The notes beneath the pieces were generated by a model. It ran no database searches. It was not told the DNA's origin and was given only the letters and a program-made list of their open reading frames with translations. From assembly GCA_011033025.1 (NCBI GenBank), contig WFMF01000101.1:421159-485158 (forward strand): a stretch of 64,000 bases of DNA, given 5' to 3'. Shown piece by piece: positions 58,940-64,000 of this stretch. The position numbers and the translations under genes were made by a program. The stretch's first letter is position 1. Every line of letters begins with the position of its first letter. This DNA comes from Beroe forskalii (Eukaryota; Ctenophora; Nuda; Beroida; Beroidae).

Positions 58940-59551
58940 TCATATCTGCAGGGCTGTGTACTGTGATGTGGGTGCCCTGCCCTGCCCCAGGCCCCTGTGC
59001 TGCGCACTGAGGTTATCATACAAAGTCTGCAGCCCGGCTGCTAGCTCCGTGATCTGTCTAACACACCCTGTCACATTCTCCTCACACACCCGACCCCTCT
59101 TGAACTTCTCCACCTCGGAGAGGTGCCCTGCTAGCTGCGTGCACACTCGACCCAGCTTCTCGAAGGTGTTCACTGCATATGTCTGGTATCTGGCTTCTAC
59201 TACCAGTCTCCCTGGGTCATGGGGTGTTCTGATCCGCTCCAGCAGGGAGTCCCTGTTGTCTAGGACGAGAGTGACTGTCTGCGCCACTTCCTCCGCAAGC
59301 GTTGCTATCTGCGCCAGACTGTCTACCCCTACCAACTCCTTGTTGTCACGGTGCAGGTTCCGCTGGAGCACTTCCAGCTCCCCTGCGTGTATTTGGGAGG
59401 AGAGCGCTGAGATCTCGTTTAGAGCTGATATTATCTTGAGGGAGGGATTGTCAGCTACGTCATCTACGATAACGTCACTCTGACAGCCTTGCGAGGCAAG
59501 GATACTCAGGAGGGTTCCTTCAGGGCACTCAGTGGCCCACGGGTTTGCCAT
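58940..59551 (-). CDS. HAUS2: HAUS2-like augmin subunit, copy B
   Basis: Intact 203-residue frame. It matches copy A except for a short stretch near the C-terminus (GQGRAPTSQ against GQGREAVSQ). In the 36 codons covering DPGRLVVEARYQTYAV to HLSE I count 12 nucleotide differences, all silent, so selection has kept the protein. Regulatory marks have changed: the acceptor-like CTCAG before the ATG reads CTGAG here, and the downstream AATAAA has become ATTAAA. Both copies could be expressed, or these could be very divergent haplotypes. Confidence 0.75.
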   Translation of the reverse strand: MANPWATECPEGTLLSILASQGCQSDVIVDDVADNPSLKIISALNEISALSSQIHAGELEVLQRNLHRDNKELVGVDSLAQIATLAEEVAQTVTLVLDNRDSLLERIRTPHDPGRLVVEARYQTYAVNTFEKLGRVCTQLAGHLSEVEKFKRGRVCEENVTGCVRQITELAAGLQTLYDNLSAQHRGLGQGRAPTSQYTALQI

Positions 59552-61729
59552 GTCCTACACAAGCCTCAGTGTGGAGATGGGTGAGATTAACATAAGAAAA
59601 CATCTACAAATTGAAACACATCGATGTAAGTCTTTATCAATAGTTTCATGGGTATAAAGGTATAAATCCACTAGAGCTTGAGTACCTTGTGCATTTAAAC
59701 TTCAACACACTCGTAAGAATACATCTAGAATATCATGTCTCCACTTCATGTATCACTTCATTTACGCATTGTACATTTTACGTGTAGGTAATATGCAATG
59801 TACATTGTGAAACGTGTATACTGCATTATTTTGAGAATTGAGACTATAAAATGAATCACATATAGTATACCTCGTTTCTATTGCTCCATAGTAAGCGAAA
59901 GAAATCCCACAGACTGCTAAGTCTATTACTCTATTAAACTCTAACCGTATCAGCGATCATAAATGCTACTCATCCTTCATTGGAACAGATCATAGTTTAT
60001 ACAGTCTGACGTAATATGGCTCATAACTATAAGGGACTGATGGCTCAAGCTGACTCAAGATGACTTCGTAACAAATATTCATTGGGATATGAAGTGATTT
60101 ACAATTCAAGATAAAGGGTAATTGAAGTCGAGATTACCTTAGAAGGAGACTTACATAACTTGGTACTTCATACGTGATGACACATTACTTTGAATATTAC
60201 ATCAGATGATGGATCTTGAGAAAGAAAAGCCAGTGAGTATCTAATGAGTAATTGTAAGTGACCGTGCGTCAGTCAATAAAATATACACGCACACAGTACT
60301 GTAACATGATATGGTTTGTGATCTAACATTGACTGTGAGGGTATCTCTTATCTTAACTTCCGCTTACACAGCACTCACTGCTCTCTTCTTTCTGATAATA
60401 CACATTCTATCGCACTCAGGTCAGAGGTCGCCACCCATTTTCAACTTTCTCCTTTTCTACTCATATATGCACTGAGCCTTAAAACTGACAATAACTACGT
60501 AGGAAGTGAGTGGTTCCAGTGAGTAATCACAACTCAATCCTTTGGCATATTTGGGTTACTTTAAAAGGTACGTGATTGCGGCAACACCTACAAATCTTAT
60601 CTTTATGGAAGTGGAATCATTTCTTTACTCGCCGCTTAAACATTGCAAATCGTTTAAATCCTGTGCGACTCAACAGTCAACATAAGCAAGATATTTGTGA
60701 GAAATATTCATATTGTGATATATTGTGATATATTATGCACATAAGCATATCATTATGGATGTTTGGCGTATGCTATAATAAACGTACGATTTATTGTCAG
60801 AGACCAGAGTATGAATTCGCTTTGTTCATGTTCAAGAGCACTGGAATTGGCTGTGGACTAATAACCAACACGCTGAATAGATTTCTCAGCCCATTAGACA
60901 TAAGAGGCCCCCTGATGTAAAGGTACAATGGCATTCACCGCCCCTCACTATTCACAATGCCTCAACAGAGCCCCTGCTGCAATAGAATTCAATAATTATC
61001 ACTATTCAGAAGGTTTTACTCGCGCACTCGGGGATTTAACTATTTCCGGAATCATTTGTTCATGTACCCTGGTAGGAGGTAGATTGCAATATGATATTAA
61101 ACATATTCAACCCTACGAGACCCCTCATCCCCTACGAGACCAAACTCCAAGCATTCAAACGGGGGATTTCAACGGCGACTGGATAAATCTTTCCAAAGAA
61201 GATTGATAGGTCTAGGTCCTTACAAAAACTTCTGCCAAAAGAATCCAAATGCTCCTCACCCCTTTTCAAATGAAAATACCTTTATCAAAAACAGTTAATA
61301 TAAGTTCATAATAAATCAAATACTTCTATATGAATATGAGCATTGCACGATATAAAAATGATTTTTAGTTTAATAGAGGTTAGAGATTTATAAAGTTGAT
61401 CACTAATCTGAAATCTCTCGATAAGAAATTGAGGAAGAACCTTTAAACTTAAATTCGGGCAACTTAAACAAATTGAAGTATTAAGGCACAAGCCAAAAAC
61501 AAAATAGCTAACACGTATCATAAAGTAGATCTTTTATCTTATTACGTTTCATAAACCCTTTTTTATACATTTGATGAAGTTAGTTAGTTAGATACTCTAA
61601 AAACAATGTTTATAAATTGAGCTATATTCCATGAGTAGTCCAAATAGCGGTAGCATAAAAAAGTACACAAAATAACAGAGTATCTTCTCAAGTTTGATCT
61701 CCTGCAGAAAGGCACATGTAAGTAACCAA
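59552..61729. other. Intergenic within the right arm
   Basis: Mirror of 39,511-41,804 with substitutions and short indels. No gene recognised. Confidence 0.45.
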
Positions 61730-63779
61730 TCAAACTGTTATCCCACCAAGCGGGTATCGTTGGGCATACCAGGAAGACCGGGCACGAACAAAACATCTGA
61801 AAGCTGCGAGAATAATCCCAGCGGATACGAGGGTTATTGCAGCCACTGACACACCAAAGACAGCCTCTCTGGGAACTGTAATGTTCAGGTCAGGAATCCA
61901 GTCTAGGAGGCAGGAATGAGGGCTTGGAGAGGTGGTGGGAACAGTAGGAGTGGCGGGAACAGTAGGAGCTGCAGTGGGGACTTCACACGTGTAAATCGCC
62001 TGTACAAAATATCCACTACTTAGTTTTATTTCTCTTGTCTGGGGATGGCAGGTTGCGTTTTCTGTGCACCATCCATCGAGCTTAAGTTTCAAGGTGTTTG
62101 GTGGGCATATTCTGCCCAAACTCGAAATTAAATAAACTTTACACAAAAATGCAAATAGTTAGCGGCATCAATTTCTCAGTAGCTTCCTAAATATGGCCCA
62201 TTTGAAGGTAGCTCAATTGGCAATCCCCGAGAGTGTTTAGATTTCAGAATATGAAAACACCACTTTTTTGGGCAAATTTGCCTACCAAATTTGCTTGAAT
62301 TTGGGTTGGAGTAAATGCTGCCCAATTGGGCAAAATAATTCTGTGGGCAAGATTTGCCCAACTGTAGTGGGTGAAAAGTGTCCACTCCAAAAACTTTTGG
62401 GCAAATTTCACCCAATTCTTGGGCAAACTGTGACCAATTCTTGGGCAGATCATGTCCAATCCTTGGGTGAATTTGTCCAATTGATTGGGCGCATTATGCC
62501 CATTTCCCTAATACCTCAGAATATGTCTCAAATAATTGGCCAGTAATGTCAAAAGTTGGGAAATGACATGGAAAACGTCACAATTCAATAGATTTAACCC
62601 GTTGCATTTTTAAACAATTTTATGGCATTTGTCACTTTTCTAGCGTTTGATTTGAATTCTCAATTAATTGTTCAACTCTTATCAAGACAGTTCAAGAAGC
62701 AAGGGGTTACTGAAATTCATAAAAGCATTGAAATTGCCTTTGAAGGCATGTAAAATGTGGCGGTCTTTAAATTTGTATACCTAACATAGAAATTAGCATA
62801 AATCCGAATCATGGAGCTACCAAAGAAGTTCGATGCTCAGCCAGCAGATTTTTTAGTCAAGGGAAGTAGAATCGATAATATGCATGAGATTTATGGGGTG
62901 TGGATCGTATCTCATCTGAAGGAGTTCTGCGTTTAATTCAAATATCAACCATAGATGATCATGAACATGAAGTTTTTCACTTTATTAGAACATCCATCAA
63001 AGTGTGTGATATATTTTTCAAAGAAATTTCACTTTTCTTCTCATAAGTCCATAATGATTTAAAAAATGGAGAAACATCGTTGCAATCTATGGAAATACAC
63101 CTTTGAAGTGATTTGGGCAAATAATACCCAAGCAATGAAATTGGATATAAATCGCCCAATTATTTGGGGCACAAATGTCCAAATTCAGCATGGGTAAATA
63201 CAGCAAACCTTCATCAGAATATCTCTGTATTCTTCCCAATTTTTATCCAAAAATTTTTGTTGTGAGTTTAAAGAACAATTTCTAAACATATCAGCATGCT
63301 TTTAAGTTGCAATTTGAGTAATAAGATGTTCAGAAAATACAAAAGCTAAATTTGGTAAAAAATGAGTTAGGCGAATTCTGCCCAATGGGCAGTTTTGCCC
63401 AATACAGTATCACCCATAAAAGTGACCAACAGAGACTCAAAATGAAATATTGTAGCTCCATACTTTCCAATATGCCACCAAATTCGGTTGTAACATAATG
63501 TTTAGATACCTTGTTCTATATTTTTTCCTGTTTTTTAACCTCTATCATGATTTATCTTTCTGATATACGAACTTAAAGATTGGGCAAAGTTTACCCACCA
63601 AACACTTTACGTAAGTTTAAAAGCCAAACACTTTAAGTGTTAAGTTTCAAGGATGCCATATCACTTTCTGACGCATTGATGTTTTTCGTCGTGATGCACA
63701 CCTTAACAGTGTCAGCAGACAGGGAACACTGGAACAGGAAGAAAGGGAAAAGTATGGTTATCGTAGGAAGAAGAGACAT
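61730..63779 (-). pseudogene. Type I membrane protein, copy B, interrupted by an element
   Basis: The 5' part (63,779-63,633) encodes the signal peptide and first ectodomain residues, then runs into a stop within inserted DNA. The 3' part (62,094-61,730) continues the ectodomain, Pro/Thr stalk, transmembrane helix and tail. The break falls between SDMASLKL and KLDGWCTEN at a 13-bp direct repeat; without the insertion the frame would be continuous. The stalk uses VPATPT-like units. The membrane/tail part differs from copy A at one residue (Lys to Asn) in about 60, while the ectodomain differs at many. The AATAAA of copy A reads AATATA here. It is probably a recent pseudogene unless the insertion is spliced out. 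Confidence 0.75.
62095..63639. mobile_element. 1.5-kb GGGCAAA-repeat element inserted in copy B
   Basis: Flanked by the 13-bp direct repeat TTAAGTTTCAAGG (62,082-62,094 and 63,640-63,652), a single copy in a related form in the left arm. Near its ends are inverted repeats TGTTTGGTGGGCATATTC and, from the right, TGTTTGGTGGGTAAAC, the right one set in by about 36 bp with a second CCAAACACTTTA. The first and last thirds carry dozens of TTGGGCAAA/TTTGCCCAA motifs in both orientations. No transposase visible and no superfamily assigned. Confidence 0.78.
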
Positions 63780-63912
63780 ATTATCTGATGTCTGGTCCAA
63801 TAAGGACAGCTAATAAAACAGAACCAAGAAGAACGCCAGAAAGAGTGAAAAGAAAGAAGTGAGACTGTCAAACTTTTTGGATTATTGTACATTGCAAATC
63901 ACTCAATGTTTC

Positions 63913-64000
63913 CTTTTTCCAAAAAAATTTTATTAAAAATTTAAATAAAAAAAAGGGGCCAAAATTTTGGAGAACCAATTGGGGATAAAAAATTTGGTTT
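63913..64000. other. Low-complexity end, possibly poor-quality sequence
   Basis: Runs of A, T and G with doubled letters replace the expected continuation of the arm. CCAATTGG-like remnants of the left-arm flank are still visible. It may be a contig edge with sequencing errors. Confidence 0.4.

Larger units (their letters stand above)
58145..63912 (-). repeat. Inverted duplication, right arm
   Basis: Colinear reverse complement of 38,884-43,215 plus a 1,545-bp insertion at 62,095-63,639. The inner edge touches the LINE fragment. The outer edge stops at CACTCAATGTTTC, after which the last 88 bases are low-complexity. Confidence 0.93.

Noticed and set aside
58926-59483. 185-codon plus-strand open frame
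   Set aside because: It is antisense to HAUS2 copy B; the same shadow appears opposite copy A.
62244-62546. Open frames on both strands rich in FAQ/WAN/IGQ words
   Set aside because: They derive from GGGCAAA/TTGGGC motif repeats of the inserted element.

Overview
The window is nuclear DNA from an invertebrate animal, AT-rich and very rich in repeats. Spliced genes with GT-AG introns, a 192-residue Rac GTPase, an augmin subunit, a rhodopsin-like receptor, animal-type complex I subunits and CR1/L2-type LINE fragments all point to a metazoan. The species cannot be named. Many genes carry a splice-acceptor-like CAG/TAG just before the start codon. That would fit a lineage with spliced-leader trans-splicing (hydrozoans, ctenophores and glass sponges are known examples), but this is inference.

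Layout. 1-8.2 kb: repeats only (a 1.4 kb element with a cloverleaf-like head, a nested hAT-type MITE, minisatellites, and a CACGTG-rich 14-bp satellite). 8.27-10.70 kb: six-exon orphan class A GPCR. 10.7-13.3 kb: palindrome clusters and a MITE. 13.3-19.86 kb: a 6.5 kb unit with inverted ends whose core is a minisatellite with higher-order structure. 20.6-23.4 kb: decayed LINE split by a TTAA-flanked element. 24.4 kb: tRNA-like sequence. 26.2-29.3 kb: SLC35F-type transporter followed closely by ETFRF1. 29.45-30.73 kb: second copy of the cloverleaf-headed element. 32.3-36.4 kb: four-exon Rac gene whose 3 kb third intron holds inverted repeats, a 143-bp tandem array and a cluster of hairpins. 38.9-64 kb: a large inverted duplication (arms 38,884-43,215 and 58,145-63,912). 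Each arm carries a small type I membrane protein gene and a HAUS2-like gene. The 15 kb spacer holds HINT, NDUFA2, TRMT13, NDUFA12 and the 3' half of a CFAP73/CCDC42-family gene, which is cut off by a LINE fragment.

Function. Most genes are housekeeping and not one pathway, although three are mitochondrial for certain (NDUFA2, NDUFA12, ETFRF1) and the HINT protein may be. The points most worth following are: (1) clusters of perfect hairpins with a constant loop and variable stems, often inside an outer inverted repeat; (2) duplicated membrane-protein genes with a changing ectodomain and a nearly fixed membrane/tail part; (3) two HAUS2-like copies that differ mainly at silent sites; (4) acceptor-like sites at start codons and an SLC35F-ETFRF1 pair with operon-like spacing.
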